A stretch of DNA of 64,000 bases. Origin: Phaeovulum sp. (GTDB lineage Bacteria; Pseudomonadota; Alphaproteobacteria; Rhodobacterales; Rhodobacteraceae). A program made the translations under genes and the position numbers. The DNA lies in assembly GCF_030684035.1 (NCBI RefSeq), contig NZ_JAUXPI010000029.1, positions 1 to 64,000 of the forward strand. The letters run 5' to 3'. This document shows positions 21,414 to 31,438 of the stretch, piece by piece. How positions within the stretch are numbered: position 1 is the stretch's first letter; every line of letters starts with the position of its first letter. The notes under the pieces are model-generated. The model worked only from the letters and a program-made list of their open reading frames with translations, was not told the origin of the DNA and searched no databases.

Positions 21414-22205
21414 TCAGCCCCCGATCCCAGGCATTGCCCCGAAGAGGCCGAGCACCAGCACCGCCAGCACCGCGCCGGTCAGGGCATCGAACCGGTCAAG
21501 CGCGCCGCCGTGGCCGGGGATCAGGGCCGAGCTGTCCTTGACCCCGGCGCGGCGCTTGATCCAGCTTTCCATGATGTCGCCAAGTTGCCCGGCGAAACCG
21601 ACCAGCGGCGAGATCGCCACCAGCACCCAGGGCCCCTGCCCCGCCAGCACGAACCCGGCACCCACCGCCGCCGCGCCAAGCCAGCCCGCAACCGTGCCCG
21701 ACCAGGTTTTCTTCGGGCTGATCGCTGGCCAGAATTTTGGCCCGCCAATACTTCTGCCGACAAAATACCCCGCAAGATCGGAGGCAATGACCACCGCGAC
21801 AAGCCAGAGAATGGTCGCAAGCCCCGCACCTTCGCGCAGCGCCACCATGGCATAGCCGCTCAGCATCAGCGCACTCGCATAGCTAGCCGCCACCAAAGGG
21901 TGCAGCCGCGCGCGCAGCAGGCTTGCAAGGCCAGGCAGCAGCAGCAATGCCAGCGCAAAGGGCGAATGCAGCGCCAGCACCCCGGCCAGCACCAGCGCCG
22001 CAAGCGCGGCCAGCGCCAGCGCCTCTTGCGGGCGGTCGGGCGCGCTCATCCGCGCTAGTTCCCAGACCATCGCGGCGGTGACGGCCACCACCAGCGCCGC
22101 AAACCAGACACCGCCGACCCCAAGCGCCGCGCCACCCACCACAGCCATCACCACCGCCGAGCCGAACCGGGCAGGCAAATCGCGCCAGGTGCCGGGCGCG
22201 CTCAT
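21414..22205 (-). CDS. cdsA: Phosphatidate cytidylyltransferase CdsA
   Basis: CdsA makes CDP-diacylglycerol from phosphatidate and CTP, the precursor of all phospholipids. The 263-residue integral membrane protein has about seven hydrophobic spans and the family signature near the C-terminus (SWIKRRAGVKDSSALIPGHG, then GALDRFD). Its start overlaps the uppS stop in an ATGA arrangement and dxr follows after 3 bases. Confidence 0.95.
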   Translation of the reverse strand: MSAPGTWRDLPARFGSAVVMAVVGGAALGVGGVWFAALVVAVTAAMVWELARMSAPDRPQEALALAALAALVLAGVLALHSPFALALLLLPGLASLLRARLHPLVAASYASALMLSGYAMVALREGAGLATILWLVAVVIASDLAGYFVGRSIGGPKFWPAISPKKTWSGTVAGWLGAAAVGAGFVLAGQGPWVLVAISPLVGFAGQLGDIMESWIKRRAGVKDSSALIPGHGGALDRFDALTGAVLAVLVLGLFGAMPGIGG

Positions 22206-22945
22206 GCCTTGGCCCCGCCAAAGCGGCGTTCGCGCCCGGTGAACCGCGCAACAATCGCCGCCAGTTCGTCACGGGTGAAATCGGGCCAGAGCGTCGGGGT
22301 GAACTCGTATTCGGCGTAGGCCGCCTGCCAGGGCAGGAAATTGGAGGTGCGGGTTTCGCCCGAGGTGCGGATCACCAGATCAGGGTCGGGCAAATCGGCG
22401 GTATCGAGCCGCGCCGCAAGTGCCGCCTCGCCCGCGTCTTCCAGTGCCAGCCGCCCGGCGGCAACATCGCCCGCCAGCCGCGCCGCGGCACGCGCAAGCT
22501 CGTCGCGGCCGCCATAGTTGATCGCCACGGTCAGGTTCAAAAGCGTGTTGCCCGCGGTGCGGGCCTCGATCGCCGCCATCAGCTCGCGCAGGCGCGGCTC
22601 CAGCCGCGCACGCCCGCCGATGAAGCGCAGCCGCACACCCTGCGCGCTCAGCCGCTCGGCTTCGCTCTCGATGTAGCGGCCAAAGAGCGTCATGAGGCCG
22701 ATCACCTCCTCGGTCGAGCGCTTCCAGTTTTCGGTGGAAAAGGCGTAGATCGTCAGCCAGCGGATGCCAAGACCGGGGCAGGCCTGCACGATCTCGCGCA
22801 CCCTCTCGGCACCGCGACGGTGCCCGACCAGCCGCGGCCAGCCGCGGCTGGTCGCCCAGCGGCCGTTGCCATCCATGATGATCGCCACATGCTCGGCGCG
22901 CGGCCCCGAAGGCCCCGCAGCATCTGACGCATCCTTGCTGGCCAT
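22202..22945 (-). CDS. uppS: Undecaprenyl (di-trans,poly-cis) diphosphate synthase UppS
   Basis: UppS condenses isopentenyl diphosphate onto farnesyl diphosphate to build the C55 carrier for peptidoglycan and other glycans. The 247-residue protein has the cis-prenyltransferase motif IIMDGNGRW with catalytic D25, the FSTENW block, and the C-terminal RTSGETRTSNFLPWQ region. The ATG at 22945 is chosen; a GTG 24 bases further upstream (22969) would add eight residues and cannot be excluded. It overlaps cdsA by 4 bases. Confidence 0.95.
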   Translation of the reverse strand: MASKDASDAAGPSGPRAEHVAIIMDGNGRWATSRGWPRLVGHRRGAERVREIVQACPGLGIRWLTIYAFSTENWKRSTEEVIGLMTLFGRYIESEAERLSAQGVRLRFIGGRARLEPRLRELMAAIEARTAGNTLLNLTVAINYGGRDELARAAARLAGDVAAGRLALEDAGEAALAARLDTADLPDPDLVIRTSGETRTSNFLPWQAAYAEYEFTPTLWPDFTRDELAAIVARFTGRERRFGGAKA

Positions 22946-22975
22946 CGGCCCCGCCCCTTTCGGCTGCACGCGGGC

Positions 22976-23539
22976 CTAGACCTGCATGATCTCCGCCTGT
23001 TTCGTATCCAGTGCGCGGTCAATGGCGGCAATTGCCTTGTCGGTCAACTCCTGCACCTCGTCGTGCCACATCTTCTGGTCGTCTTCCGACATGCCGGCGG
23101 TTTTGGCCTTCTTGACCTGGTCCATGCCGTCGCGGCGCACATTGCGCACCGCGACGCGCGCGCTTTCGGCGTAATGCCCGGCAACCTTGGTCAGCTCGCG
23201 CCGCCGCTCTTCGTTCAACTCGGGGATCGGCAGCATCACGATGGTGCCATTGAGTTGCGGGTTGATGCCGATGCCCGAATCGCGGATTGCCTTGTCAACC
23301 TTGCTCACCAGCGCCTTGTCCCAGACGTTGAGCGTGACCATGCGCGGCTCGGGGACGTTGATCGTGCCGATCTGGTTGAGCGGCGTGAGCGTGCCGTAAG
23401 CATCGACCATGATCGGATCGAGGATCGAGGCCGAAGCGCGCCCGGTGCGCAGGCTGGCAAATTCGTGATGCAGCGCGGCCAGCGCCCCATCCATGCGGCG
23501 GTCGAGGTCGTCGATGTCGATATCGAGATCGTCTGACAT
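22976..23539 (-). CDS. frr: Ribosome recycling factor
   Basis: RRF, with EF-G, splits post-termination ribosomes. The 187-residue protein has the length and helical-bundle sequence of the family, including [12 protein letters not shown] (about residues 30-41), [15 protein letters not shown], and the hinge region [13 protein letters not shown]. The gene lies between pyrH and uppS, the standard alphaproteobacterial order. Confidence 0.97.
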   Translation of the reverse strand: MSDDLDIDIDDLDRRMDGALAALHHEFASLRTGRASASILDPIMVDAYGTLTPLNQIGTINVPEPRMVTLNVWDKALVSKVDKAIRDSGIGINPQLNGTIVMLPIPELNEERRRELTKVAGHYAESARVAVRNVRRDGMDQVKKAKTAGMSEDDQKMWHDEVQELTDKAIAAIDRALDTKQAEIMQV

Positions 23540-23602
23540 GGGATTTCCCCTCTTGTTACAGGCACCGACGCCGTTCTAGCGACTTCGCACCCGGTTGGAA
23601 AG

Positions 23603-24310
23603 TCAGCCATGCACCCTTGTATAGGTGCCTTTCCCCTCCAGCACGCCACGGAAACCGCCGGGCTCGTCAAGCGAAAACACGATGATCGGCAGATTGTTGT
23701 CGCGCGCCAGTGCAATTGCCGAAGCATCCATGACGCCGAGGTGCTTTTGCAGCACCTCGTCATAGCTCACCGTATCGTAGCGCTTCGCATCGGGGAATTT
23801 CTTCGGGTCCTTGTCATAGACGCCATCAACCTTGGTGCCCTTGAAGATCGCTTCGCAGCCCATTTCGTTGGCCCGCAGCGTGGCGGCGGTATCGGTGGTG
23901 AAATAGGGGTTGCCGGTGCCCGCCGCGAAGATCACCACCCGCTTCTTTTCAAGGTGGCGGATGGCGCGGCGGCGGATGTAGGGCTCGCAGACCTGATCCA
24001 TCGGAATTGCCGAAATCACCCGGGTAAAGATGCCCTCGGCCTCCAGCGCCGCCTGCATGCCGAGCGCGTTCATCACCGTGGCGAGCATGCCCATATAGTC
24101 GGCGGTGGCGCGCTCCATGCCTTGCGCGGCACCCTGAAGGCCGCGAAAGATGTTGCCGCCGCCGATCACCATGCAGATCTCGATGCCGAGGTCGTGCACC
24201 GTCTTCACCTCGCGCGCGATCCGCGCCACGGTTGGCGGATGCAGGCCATAGCCCTGATCGCCCATCAAGGCCTCGCCCGAAATTTTCAGCATCACCCGCT
24301 TGTATTCCAT
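23603..24310 (-). CDS. pyrH: Uridylate kinase PyrH
   Basis: PyrH phosphorylates UMP to UDP with ATP and is allosterically controlled by GTP and UTP in bacteria. The 235-residue protein has the amino-acid kinase fold, with LKISGEAL at residues 8-15, [10 protein letters not shown] near 50, and [13 protein letters not shown] near 130. An open frame extends 42 bases upstream, but the ATG at 24310 has a GAGG site at a good distance and gives the usual N-terminus. It is the first gene of the leftward envelope operon and divergent from miaA. Confidence 0.96.
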   Translation of the reverse strand: MEYKRVMLKISGEALMGDQGYGLHPPTVARIAREVKTVHDLGIEICMVIGGGNIFRGLQGAAQGMERATADYMGMLATVMNALGMQAALEAEGIFTRVISAIPMDQVCEPYIRRRAIRHLEKKRVVIFAAGTGNPYFTTDTAATLRANEMGCEAIFKGTKVDGVYDKDPKKFPDAKRYDTVSYDEVLQKHLGVMDASAIALARDNNLPIIVFSLDEPGGFRGVLEGKGTYTRVHG

Positions 24311-24385
24311 TTTTGCCTCGGCCCCCGTGCCCATGCCCATACCCGCCCCCAAGTCTTGTTGTCATCGGCGCGCAAATTGTCGCAA

Positions 24386-25324
24386 ATGACGCGCGGGTTC
24401 AACCGCAGCTTGGAGCGATCGCGAAAAACCTTGCGCCAGAACGCCGAAACCCATGATCCCGCAAGCATCGATCCGGCACGGCACGTGCTGATTGCCGGGC
24501 CGACCGCAAGCGGCAAATCTGCGCTGGCGCTGGCATTGGCGCGGGCGCAGGGCGGTGTCGTGGTCAATGCCGATGCGCTTCAGGTCTGGTCCTGCTGGCG
24601 GGTGCTGACGGCACGGCCGGGCCCCGCCGACGCGGCGCTGGCCCCGCATGCGCTTTACGGCCACATCGGCCCGGGTGCGGAATACTCGGTCGGTCACTGG
24701 CTGCGCGAAATGGCGCGGCTTCTTGCCTCGGGGCAAAGGCTGATCGTGACCGGTGGCACCGGGCTTTTTCTTTCGGCGCTGACCGAAGGGCTGGCCGCAA
24801 TTCCCGCCACCCCGCCCGAAGTTCGCGCCCGTGCCAATGCGCGCATGGCGGCGGAAGGTCCGGGCGCGCTTCTGGCCGAACTCGACCCCGCCAGCGCTGC
24901 GCGAGTCGACCGGCTGAACCCGGTGCGCATCCAGCGCGCCTGGGAGGTGCAGGCGGCAACCGGGCGCGGGCTGGCCGCATGGCATGCCGAAACCCCGCCG
25001 CCGCTGCTGCCGCTGGCCGCCTGCACCGCGCTTCTGATCGAGACCGACCGAGACCGTCTTGCCGCCCGCATCGACGCGCGCTTTGCCGCGATGCTTGCCG
25101 AGGGTGCGCTTGATGAAGTGCGCTCGGTGCTGCCGGTCTGGAACCCTGCCGCGCCCTGGGCGCAGGCGATCGGCGCGCCGGAACTGGTAGCGCATCTGCG
25201 CGGCGAAGTGACACTGGCCGAGGCAAGCGCCGCCGCGCAGGCCGCAACGCGGCAATATGCCAAGCGACAGCGCACATGGTTTCGTGGCCGGATGCGCGGC
25301 TGGCACAAGATCGTGGGTGCCTGA
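24386..25324 (+). CDS. miaA: tRNA dimethylallyltransferase MiaA
   Basis: MiaA adds the dimethylallyl group to N6 of A37 in tRNAs reading UNN codons. From the ATG at 24386 the protein is 312 residues, with P-loop GPTASGKS (residues 38-45), NADALQVW in place of the common NADSMQVY, the GGTGLF block, and the C-terminal RQYAKRQRTWFR motif. The N-terminal extension before the P-loop is longer than usual and no good ribosome site precedes this ATG, so a downstream TTG or CTG start is possible. Confidence 0.9.
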   Translation: MTRGFNRSLERSRKTLRQNAETHDPASIDPARHVLIAGPTASGKSALALALARAQGGVVVNADALQVWSCWRVLTARPGPADAALAPHALYGHIGPGAEYSVGHWLREMARLLASGQRLIVTGGTGLFLSALTEGLAAIPATPPEVRARANARMAAEGPGALLAELDPASAARVDRLNPVRIQRAWEVQAATGRGLAAWHAETPPPLLPLAACTALLIETDRDRLAARIDARFAAMLAEGALDEVRSVLPVWNPAAPWAQAIGAPELVAHLRGEVTLAEASAAAQAATRQYAKRQRTWFRGRMRGWHKIVGA

Positions 25325-25423
25325 GCGGGTGCCGGTGCGTTTCCGCTTGCGCTTCTATTTTCTCTTTCAAAATAGGTACTTCGCCGGTATTCTTCGCCTG
25401 CTCACTGCCAAGAGGCCCCGATC

Positions 25424-26308
25424 TTGAAACTTTTCTCAGCTACCCCGCTGTCGCAATTTGCATCCGGCGGCGCAGGCCCGGTGTCGGCTGAGCCCGCCGG
25501 AAGGCGCATCATTTCGCTGCTGGAGCCGCCGAGCCAGATCAGGATCGTGCCGATCCAGCGGCTTGCCGCAGGCGGGCGTTGGCGCATCGAGGCGATGCGG
25601 GCGCTTTCCGAACCGGTGCTGATGTGGTTCACCCGCGGTCAGGGCCGGATCACGCTTGGCGGTGTCACCCGCGGCTATGGCACCCATAATGCGGTTTTCA
25701 TTCCTGCCGGGGTGATGCACGGCTTCGAGCTCGGGGCGCAAACCGCGGGGATCGCGCTTTACTTCGGCTCGGGCTGCGATGTGACCTTGCCGCATTCGAT
25801 CCAGCACCTGCGGATTCGCGAGAGCGGCCCGCAGACCGAACTTTCGGCGATTCTGGAGAACATCCAGCGCGAGATGGAAAGCAAGCGTCCCGGCGCAGAC
25901 CGCGCGGCGCGCCACCACCTTGGGCTGCTCGGGGTCTGGCTGGAGCGGCAGGCCGAAATTGCCGCCGCCGATGCCAAGCGCATTCCCGCCGCGCGCCGCC
26001 TTGCCGCGCGCTACGCGGCGCTGCTGGAGCGCGACTTTCGCACCGGTCTGGGCGTTGCCGACATGGCAGCCGAGCTTGGCGTTACCCCGACGCATCTCAG
26101 CCGCGCCTGCCGCGAGGCCTGCGGGCACCCGGCGCATGCGCTTCTGGCAGACCGCAGGCTTTACGAGGCGCGGCGGCTGCTGAGCGAAACCCGCGAACCG
26201 GTGAAGGAAATCGCTTCGGTGCTGGGCTTCACCAGCCCGGCCTATTTCACCCGCGCATTTCACGCCTCGACCGGCAAGACCCCCACCGCTTTTCGCCGGG
26301 GAGCATGA
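25424..26308 (+). CDS. AraC-family transcriptional regulator
   Basis: The 294-residue protein has an N-terminal cupin-like sensor domain (residues 30-130, with GGVTRGYGTHNAVFIPAGV) and a C-terminal double helix-turn-helix of AraC type (about residues 200-292, with GVADMAAELGVTPTHLSRAC, then EIASVLGFTSPAYFTRAF). The likely start is TTG at 25424, preceded by GAGG. No sugar- or stress-response gene adjoins it, so the regulon is unknown. It follows miaA after 99 bases and converges with the CZB gene. Confidence 0.9.
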   Translation: MKLFSATPLSQFASGGAGPVSAEPAGRRIISLLEPPSQIRIVPIQRLAAGGRWRIEAMRALSEPVLMWFTRGQGRITLGGVTRGYGTHNAVFIPAGVMHGFELGAQTAGIALYFGSGCDVTLPHSIQHLRIRESGPQTELSAILENIQREMESKRPGADRAARHHLGLLGVWLERQAEIAAADAKRIPAARRLAARYAALLERDFRTGLGVADMAAELGVTPTHLSRACREACGHPAHALLADRRLYEARRLLSETREPVKEIASVLGFTSPAYFTRAFHASTGKTPTAFRRGA

Positions 26309-26323
26309 AGCGAGGCAACGGCG

Positions 26324-26707
26324 CTAGCCCGCGCCAAAGGCCAGTTCCGCCCGCCATTTGCGCAATCCGGCAAGCAGGCGGTTCGAGCGCGCGAGATAGT
26401 CCCCAGCCAGCAGCGCCTCGGCCTCGACCAGATCGCCCTGCTCCACGAGCTTTGCCACCGCGCCTGCGCTTTGGTGAAACGCCTGGTGCAGCCGCGCAAT
26501 CACCCGCCAGGCCGGGGTTTCGCGGGTGGCCGCGTCAACCTCGGGGCCGTGCAGCCAGGTGCCGAAGGCGCAGGCATGGTCATCGGCGATCTCGGCGGCC
26601 GGTTTGCCAAGATCTGCGCCCATGACAGCCCGGCGAAATTCGAGCCGCCATCGGCCGTGCGCTTCAACGGCGAGGGAAATTTGGTCGGACTGGCGGCGGT
26701 GAAACAT
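26324..26707 (-). CDS. Stand-alone CZB-domain (chemoreceptor zinc-binding) protein
   Basis: The 127-residue protein is almost entirely one CZB domain, a zinc-binding four-helix module normally found at the end of chemoreceptors or diguanylate cyclases. The expected His-Cys-His-His set is present: H17 in AHGRW, C46 in CAFGTWLHG, and H74 and H78 in LHQAFH. No other domain is attached, and no signalling gene is adjacent. The ATG at 26707 has a GGGAGA site 6 bases upstream. A role as a free zinc or hypochlorite sensor partner is possible but not shown by the sequence. Confidence 0.82.
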   Translation of the reverse strand: MFHRRQSDQISLAVEAHGRWRLEFRRAVMGADLGKPAAEIADDHACAFGTWLHGPEVDAATRETPAWRVIARLHQAFHQSAGAVAKLVEQGDLVEAEALLAGDYLARSNRLLAGLRKWRAELAFGAG

Positions 26708-26752
26708 GCAAACTCTCCCAGCAACTGCGGGGCGGAGTTTGGCCGACAAATC

Positions 26753-27502
26753 TTAAGCGCCGGTTTCCGGCGGCTGGGCAACCTGCCTGTTGCCGCGAAA
26801 GCCGGTGGCGATGACGAATTTTTCCGAGCTGTCGGAGCGGCTTGCCGGAGGTTTCACATTCGCCACTTTGGTGAAGTTCTGCTTCAGCTTGGTTTGCAGT
26901 TCGGCTTCGGCCCCACCCGCCAGCACCTTGGCCACGAAGGTGCCACCCTCTTCCAGCACGTCAAAGGCAAATTCGGCGGCGGCATCGCACAGCGCGATGA
27001 TGCGCAAATGGTCGGTGCCCTGATGCCCCGACGCGGCGGCGGCCATGTCTGACATCACCACATCGGCGCGGCCCCCAAGCCAGGCCTTCACCTGCGCCTC
27101 GGCACCATCGGCCAGAAAATCAAGCTGATGGATCTGCGCCCCGGCGATCGGGTCAACCGCCTGCAGATCGACGCCAAGCACGGTGCCCTGCTTCTTGCCC
27201 GACCTGTCGGCAAGCGCATTCACCCGCGCCACCGCCACCTGGCACCAGCCCCCTGGCGCGCAGCCAAGATCGACCACCCGCGCACCTGGCACGAGAAAGC
27301 GGTATTTGTCATCGAGCTCAAGGATCTTGTAGGCGGCGCGGCCGCGGTAGCCTTCCTTTTTCGCGCGCTGCACATAGGGGTCGTTGAGCTGTCGCTCAAG
27401 CCAGAGCGTCGAGGAAAGCTTGCGCCCGCGCGCAGTTTTTACCCGCACCCTGAGGTCGCGCTGCCCGCGCCCCGATGCGCCGCCGCCTGCCGGATTTGTC
27501 AT
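26753..27502 (-). CDS. rlmE: 23S rRNA (uridine-2552-2'-O)-methyltransferase RlmE
   Basis: RlmE (FtsJ/RrmJ) methylates U2552 of 23S rRNA late in 50S assembly. The 249-residue protein has the SAM motif DLGCAPGGW (residues 78-86) and the K-D-K-E catalytic set: K59 in AAYKI, the aspartate in VMSDMAA, the lysine in FVAKVLAGG and the glutamate in SSEKF. Residues 1-35 are a basic extension, usual in alphaproteobacteria. It starts 1 base after the stop of the Ppx/GppA gene, implying a two-gene operon. Confidence 0.96.
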   Translation of the reverse strand: MTNPAGGGASGRGQRDLRVRVKTARGRKLSSTLWLERQLNDPYVQRAKKEGYRGRAAYKILELDDKYRFLVPGARVVDLGCAPGGWCQVAVARVNALADRSGKKQGTVLGVDLQAVDPIAGAQIHQLDFLADGAEAQVKAWLGGRADVVMSDMAAAASGHQGTDHLRIIALCDAAAEFAFDVLEEGGTFVAKVLAGGAEAELQTKLKQNFTKVANVKPPASRSDSSEKFVIATGFRGNRQVAQPPETGA

Positions 27503-27503
27503 T

Positions 27504-28619
27504 TCATATCATCCCGTCTTCGGTAAGCACGCCATCGGCGGCCATTTGAGCGTAAAGCAACCCTTCGCGCAGGCCGCGATCTGCAACCGACAGCTTGTCG
27601 GTCGGCCAGACCCGCATCAGCGCCTGCAAGATCGCCGCGCCCGACATGATGAGCGTGTGCCGGTCGCGCCCGATGCGCGGGTCGGCGCGCCGACCTTCCG
27701 GGCCGAGGGTCAGAAAACCGCGGATCACCGCGTCGATTTCGGCACTGGTCATCTGCAGGCCGTCAACCTTGGTGCGGTCATAGCGGCGCAAGCCAAGGTG
27801 GCAGGCCGCAACCGTTGTAACCGTGCCCGAGGTGCCGATGATCTGGAACCCCGCGCGCGGGCTGCCCGCGAGATAGGGGGTAAAGGAGGCAAGCTTTTCC
27901 TCGAAATACCAGCTCATCAGCGCGAACCGGGCGGCATCATCCTCGACGTCGATGAACTGGTCTTTCAGCGTTGCTACGCCTAGCGGCACCGAAATCCAGT
28001 CCACCACCCGCGCGGCGGCGCGCGCCCCCTGATCGGCGTTGAACCCGGCGGAAAGCCGCATGATCGCGCGCGCACGTTCCGGCCCCGGCACAGAGGTCAG
28101 ATCGATCCAGACCAGTTCGGTGGAGCCGCCGCCAATATCGACGACCAGAAGCTGGTCGGTCTTGTCGCTGACCAGCGGCGCGCAGGAGATCACCGCCAGC
28201 CGCGCCTCCTCTTCGGGCTGGATGATCTCCAGCGGCAGGCCAGTTTCGCGGGTGACGTGGCGGATGAATTCGCGGGCGTTGCGGGCGCGCCGACAGGCCT
28301 CGGTGGCGACAAGTCGCATCCGCGTGACACCGTGCTCCTCGATCTTGCGGCGGCAGATTTGCAGCGCCTGCACGGTCCGCCCCATCGAGGCGCGCCCCAG
28401 CCTGCCGGTGGCCTCAAGCCCGTAGCCAAGCTGTACAGCCTTGGAAAAGCTGTCCACGACCAGAAACTGCGCGCCCGCGGGGCGGGCGATCAGCATTCTG
28501 CAACTGTTGGTGCCGAGATCGAGCGCGGCATAAAGCTCGCCCGTCGCGGCGGATTGGGTGCCGGGTGGCTCTACCGCCTTCGGGAACGCGCCCGCACCCA
28601 CGGGACGCCTGGGCGTCAT
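27504..28619 (-). CDS. Ppx/GppA-family exopolyphosphatase or pppGpp phosphatase
   Basis: The 371-residue protein belongs to the ASKHA ATPase-like Ppx/GppA family, which degrades polyphosphate or pppGpp. It has the phosphate-1 loop [13 protein letters not shown] (about residues 30-42), EEEARLA (about 135) and the phosphate-2 motif [12 protein letters not shown] (about 158). It lacks the long C-terminal HD domain of full-length Ppx, which favours neither substrate. The ATG at 28619 follows GGAGGG by 7 bases; a TTG 21 bases upstream also has a good site. rlmE follows immediately. Confidence 0.92.
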   Translation of the reverse strand: MTPRRPVGAGAFPKAVEPPGTQSAATGELYAALDLGTNSCRMLIARPAGAQFLVVDSFSKAVQLGYGLEATGRLGRASMGRTVQALQICRRKIEEHGVTRMRLVATEACRRARNAREFIRHVTRETGLPLEIIQPEEEARLAVISCAPLVSDKTDQLLVVDIGGGSTELVWIDLTSVPGPERARAIMRLSAGFNADQGARAAARVVDWISVPLGVATLKDQFIDVEDDAARFALMSWYFEEKLASFTPYLAGSPRAGFQIIGTSGTVTTVAACHLGLRRYDRTKVDGLQMTSAEIDAVIRGFLTLGPEGRRADPRIGRDRHTLIMSGAAILQALMRVWPTDKLSVADRGLREGLLYAQMAADGVLTEDGMI

Positions 28620-28733
28620 CTGAACGCCCTCCGATTTCAAGTTGCCCTCAAGCTAAGCGCCAGAGCGCCCCAGTGCAAGCCCGGCTTTCAGCCGATGGTG
28701 GCGGGGCCGGCCGCCCGAGTGCTGCGCCGCGGC

Positions 28734-31223
28734 CTAGGGGCTGGGTCGCGGCGTGGCTTCGGCACTGCGCAGCACCGGGCGCACCCGGCGCAGGCGCAGC
28801 GCGTTCGACAGCACGAACACGCTCGAAAGCGCCATTGCGCCCGCCGCCAGCACCGGCGAAAGCAGCAGGCCGAAGCCGGGATAAAGCACCCCCGCCGCCA
28901 CCGGAATGAGCGCCACGTTGTAGCCAAAGGCCCAGCCGAGGTTCTGGCGAATGTTGCGCATGGTGCGCGCCGAAATGTCGAAAGCGTTGACCACGCCGCC
29001 AAGATCGCCCGAGATCAGCACCACATCGGCGCTTTCAATGGCAATATCGGTGCCGGTACCAATGGCGATGCCGACATCGGCATGGGCAAGTGCGGGGGCA
29101 TCGTTGATACCGTCACCGACATAGGCAAGCTTTGCGCCGCCCGCGCGCAACTGCGTCAGTGCCGCCACCTTGCCCGCGGGAAGCACTTCGGCCACCACAT
29201 GGTCGATGCCAAGCTCGCGGGCGACGGCGGCAGCGGTCGCGGCATTGTCGCCGGTTATCATCGCCACCTTCAACCCGAGCCGATGCAGCGCGGCAACTGC
29301 GGCGCGGCTGGAAGGCTTGACCGGGTCGGAAACCGCAATCACCGCCACGGCAACCCCGTCAATCGCGGCGTATAGCGGGGTCTTGCCCGCCTCGGCCAGC
29401 CGCGCCCCGCCGGGTGCCAGCGCTGAAATATCGATGTTCTCACGCCGCATCAGCCGGTCCGCCCCGATCAGCACCGCGTGGCCTTCGACCTCGGCCTGCG
29501 CGCCAAGGCCGGGGATCGCGGCAAAGAGGGTCGCGGCAGGCAGCGCCAGCGCCTCGGCCCGCGCGGCTGCCACGATGGCCGTGCCAATCGGATGTTCCGA
29601 CAACTGCTCGACCGCCGCCACCAGCCGCAGCACCTCGGCGCGGTCTTGCCGGGCTGCAAGTTCGAGGTCGGTCAGCATCGGGCGGCCGAGGGTGAGCGTG
29701 CCGGTCTTGTCGAGCGCCACGATACCCACCGATTGCAGGCTTTGCAGCGCATCGCCCTTGCGAAACAGCACCCCGAGCTCTGCCGCGCGCCCGGTTCCGA
29801 CCATGATCGAGGTCGGGGTGGCAAGGCCCATCGCACAGGGGCAGGCAATGATCAGCACCGCCACCCCCGCGACCAGGGCATAGGTCAGCGCCGGGTCGGG
29901 GCCGAAGATCAGCCAGACGGCAACTGTCGCCGCCGCTGCCGCCATGACTGCGGGCACGAACCAGAGGGTGATCCGGTCGACCAGACCCTGGATCGGCAGC
30001 TTGGCACCCTGCGCCTGTTCGACCATGCGGATGATCTGCGCCAGCATCGTATCGGCACCCACCTTGGTGGCGCGGTAGCTGAAGGCACCGGTGCCGTTCA
30101 CCGTGCCGCCGACCACCGCATCGCCCGCCGCCTTGGAAACCGGCAGCGGCTCGCCGGTAATCATGCTTTCATCAACGTAGCTCGTGCCCTGCGTTACCTC
30201 GCCATCAACCGCCAGCCTCTCGCCGGGGCGCACGCGCAGCAGATCGCCCACCACGATCTGCCCGATCGGCAGATCGACCAGCGCGCCGCCGCGTTCCACC
30301 TGTGCGCTTTTCGCCTGCATTCCCACCAGCTTGCGGATCGCCGCCCCGGTGCGGCCCTTGGCGCGGGCTTCGAGAAAGCGGCCAAGCAGGATCAGCACCA
30401 CGATCACCGCCGCCGCCTCGTAATAGACCGCGCGGCTGCCTGCGGGCAGCAGCGCCGGAAAGAACGTGGCCACCACCGAATAGCCATAGGCCGCCGCGGT
30501 GCCGAGCGCCACCAGGCTGTTCATGTCGGGCGCGCCACGCAGCAGTGCCGGAAAGCCCTTGCGGTAAAAGCGCCGCCCCGGCCCGGCCAACACCACGGTG
30601 GTCAGCACGAATTGCACGAACCAGCTCATCTGATGGCCAATGACATTACCGACCCAGATGTGGAAAGCCGGGATCAGGTGGCTGCCCATTTCCAGCACGA
30701 ACACCGGCAACGCCAGCAGCGCCGCGAACAGCGTGAGGTCGCCCAGATGCCGCGCTTCCGCGTCCTTGCGGGCACCGGTGTCGGTGGTGGTCAGTGCCTC
30801 GCCCTTGATCGTTGCCGGATAGCCAGCGGCAGCGGCGGCGCGCACCAGCACCTCGGGCATTCCCTGCGCCTCAAGATAGCGCACCTGTGCCACCTCGCTG
30901 GCAAGGTTCACCCGAGCCTCGATCACCCCCGGCACCGCCGCCAGTGCCCGCTCCACCCGCCCCACGCAAGAGGCGCAGGACATGTTCTGCACGTCCAGCG
31001 ACAGCTCGGCGCTGCGCGGGGGATAGCCCGCCTTTTGCAGCGCCGACACGATGCCAAGCGCATCCGCCGGGGCAGCGTAAGCTACCTGCGCCGTTTCGTC
31101 GGCAAGGTTCACACTTGCGCTTTCCACCCCCGGCAGCGCGCGCAGCGCCCGTTCCACGCGACCCACGCAAGAGGCGCAGGACATGCCCTCGACGAAAAGC
31201 CTGAGCTCTGAATATGCGGTCAT
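28734..31223 (-). CDS. copA: Copper(I)-exporting P1B-type ATPase
   Basis: The protein pumps Cu(I) (or Ag(I)) out of the cytoplasm. The 829-residue sequence has two N-terminal heavy-metal domains with MSCASC motifs (about residues 14-19 and 81-86), eight membrane spans, the TGE actuator loop (MITGEPLP), the CPC metal site in IACPCAMGL, the phosphorylated aspartate in DKTGT, the SEHPIG motif and the GDGINDAPA hinge. CPC with these features assigns it to the Cu(I) class. The ATG at 31223 has a GAGGAT site, better than one 18 bases upstream. The promoter has MerR-type spacing. Confidence 0.95.
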   Translation of the reverse strand: MTAYSELRLFVEGMSCASCVGRVERALRALPGVESASVNLADETAQVAYAAPADALGIVSALQKAGYPPRSAELSLDVQNMSCASCVGRVERALAAVPGVIEARVNLASEVAQVRYLEAQGMPEVLVRAAAAAGYPATIKGEALTTTDTGARKDAEARHLGDLTLFAALLALPVFVLEMGSHLIPAFHIWVGNVIGHQMSWFVQFVLTTVVLAGPGRRFYRKGFPALLRGAPDMNSLVALGTAAAYGYSVVATFFPALLPAGSRAVYYEAAAVIVVLILLGRFLEARAKGRTGAAIRKLVGMQAKSAQVERGGALVDLPIGQIVVGDLLRVRPGERLAVDGEVTQGTSYVDESMITGEPLPVSKAAGDAVVGGTVNGTGAFSYRATKVGADTMLAQIIRMVEQAQGAKLPIQGLVDRITLWFVPAVMAAAAATVAVWLIFGPDPALTYALVAGVAVLIIACPCAMGLATPTSIMVGTGRAAELGVLFRKGDALQSLQSVGIVALDKTGTLTLGRPMLTDLELAARQDRAEVLRLVAAVEQLSEHPIGTAIVAAARAEALALPAATLFAAIPGLGAQAEVEGHAVLIGADRLMRRENIDISALAPGGARLAEAGKTPLYAAIDGVAVAVIAVSDPVKPSSRAAVAALHRLGLKVAMITGDNAATAAAVARELGIDHVVAEVLPAGKVAALTQLRAGGAKLAYVGDGINDAPALAHADVGIAIGTGTDIAIESADVVLISGDLGGVVNAFDISARTMRNIRQNLGWAFGYNVALIPVAAGVLYPGFGLLLSPVLAAGAMALSSVFVLSNALRLRRVRPVLRSAEATPRPSP

Positions 31224-31252
31224 ACGATCCTCGCTTGGCATCGGTGGCACCC

Positions 31253-31283
31253 TACATAGGGGTTTGCGCGCGCCAAAGGTCAA
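31253..31283 (-). promoter_or_regulatory. MerR/CueR-type promoter of copA
   Basis: On the minus strand TTGACC (31283-31278) is separated by 19 bases from TATGTA (31258-31253). The overlong 19-base spacer is the hallmark of promoters twisted into activity by MerR-family regulators such as CueR. The spacer carries partly symmetric TTTGG and CAAA arms. The -10 is 29 bases from the copA start. No regulator gene is visible nearby. Confidence 0.6.
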
Positions 31284-31438
31284 GCGGGCACCCGGAGTTT
31301 TAGACCGGTCGCGCCGCCGCGTACCCCAAACAAGCTTACAAACTGCGGTGCAAAGCGGTATCACTCGCAAATGCCGCGTGCCTGCTCAAGGCGGGCTGGT
31401 TCCGGCGACCTCGCGCGCCTTGCGGGAGACAGAAACCG

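Noticed and set aside
29478-31211. Open frame of 577 codons on the plus strand
   Set aside because: Antisense to the copper ATPase, whose motifs are complete.
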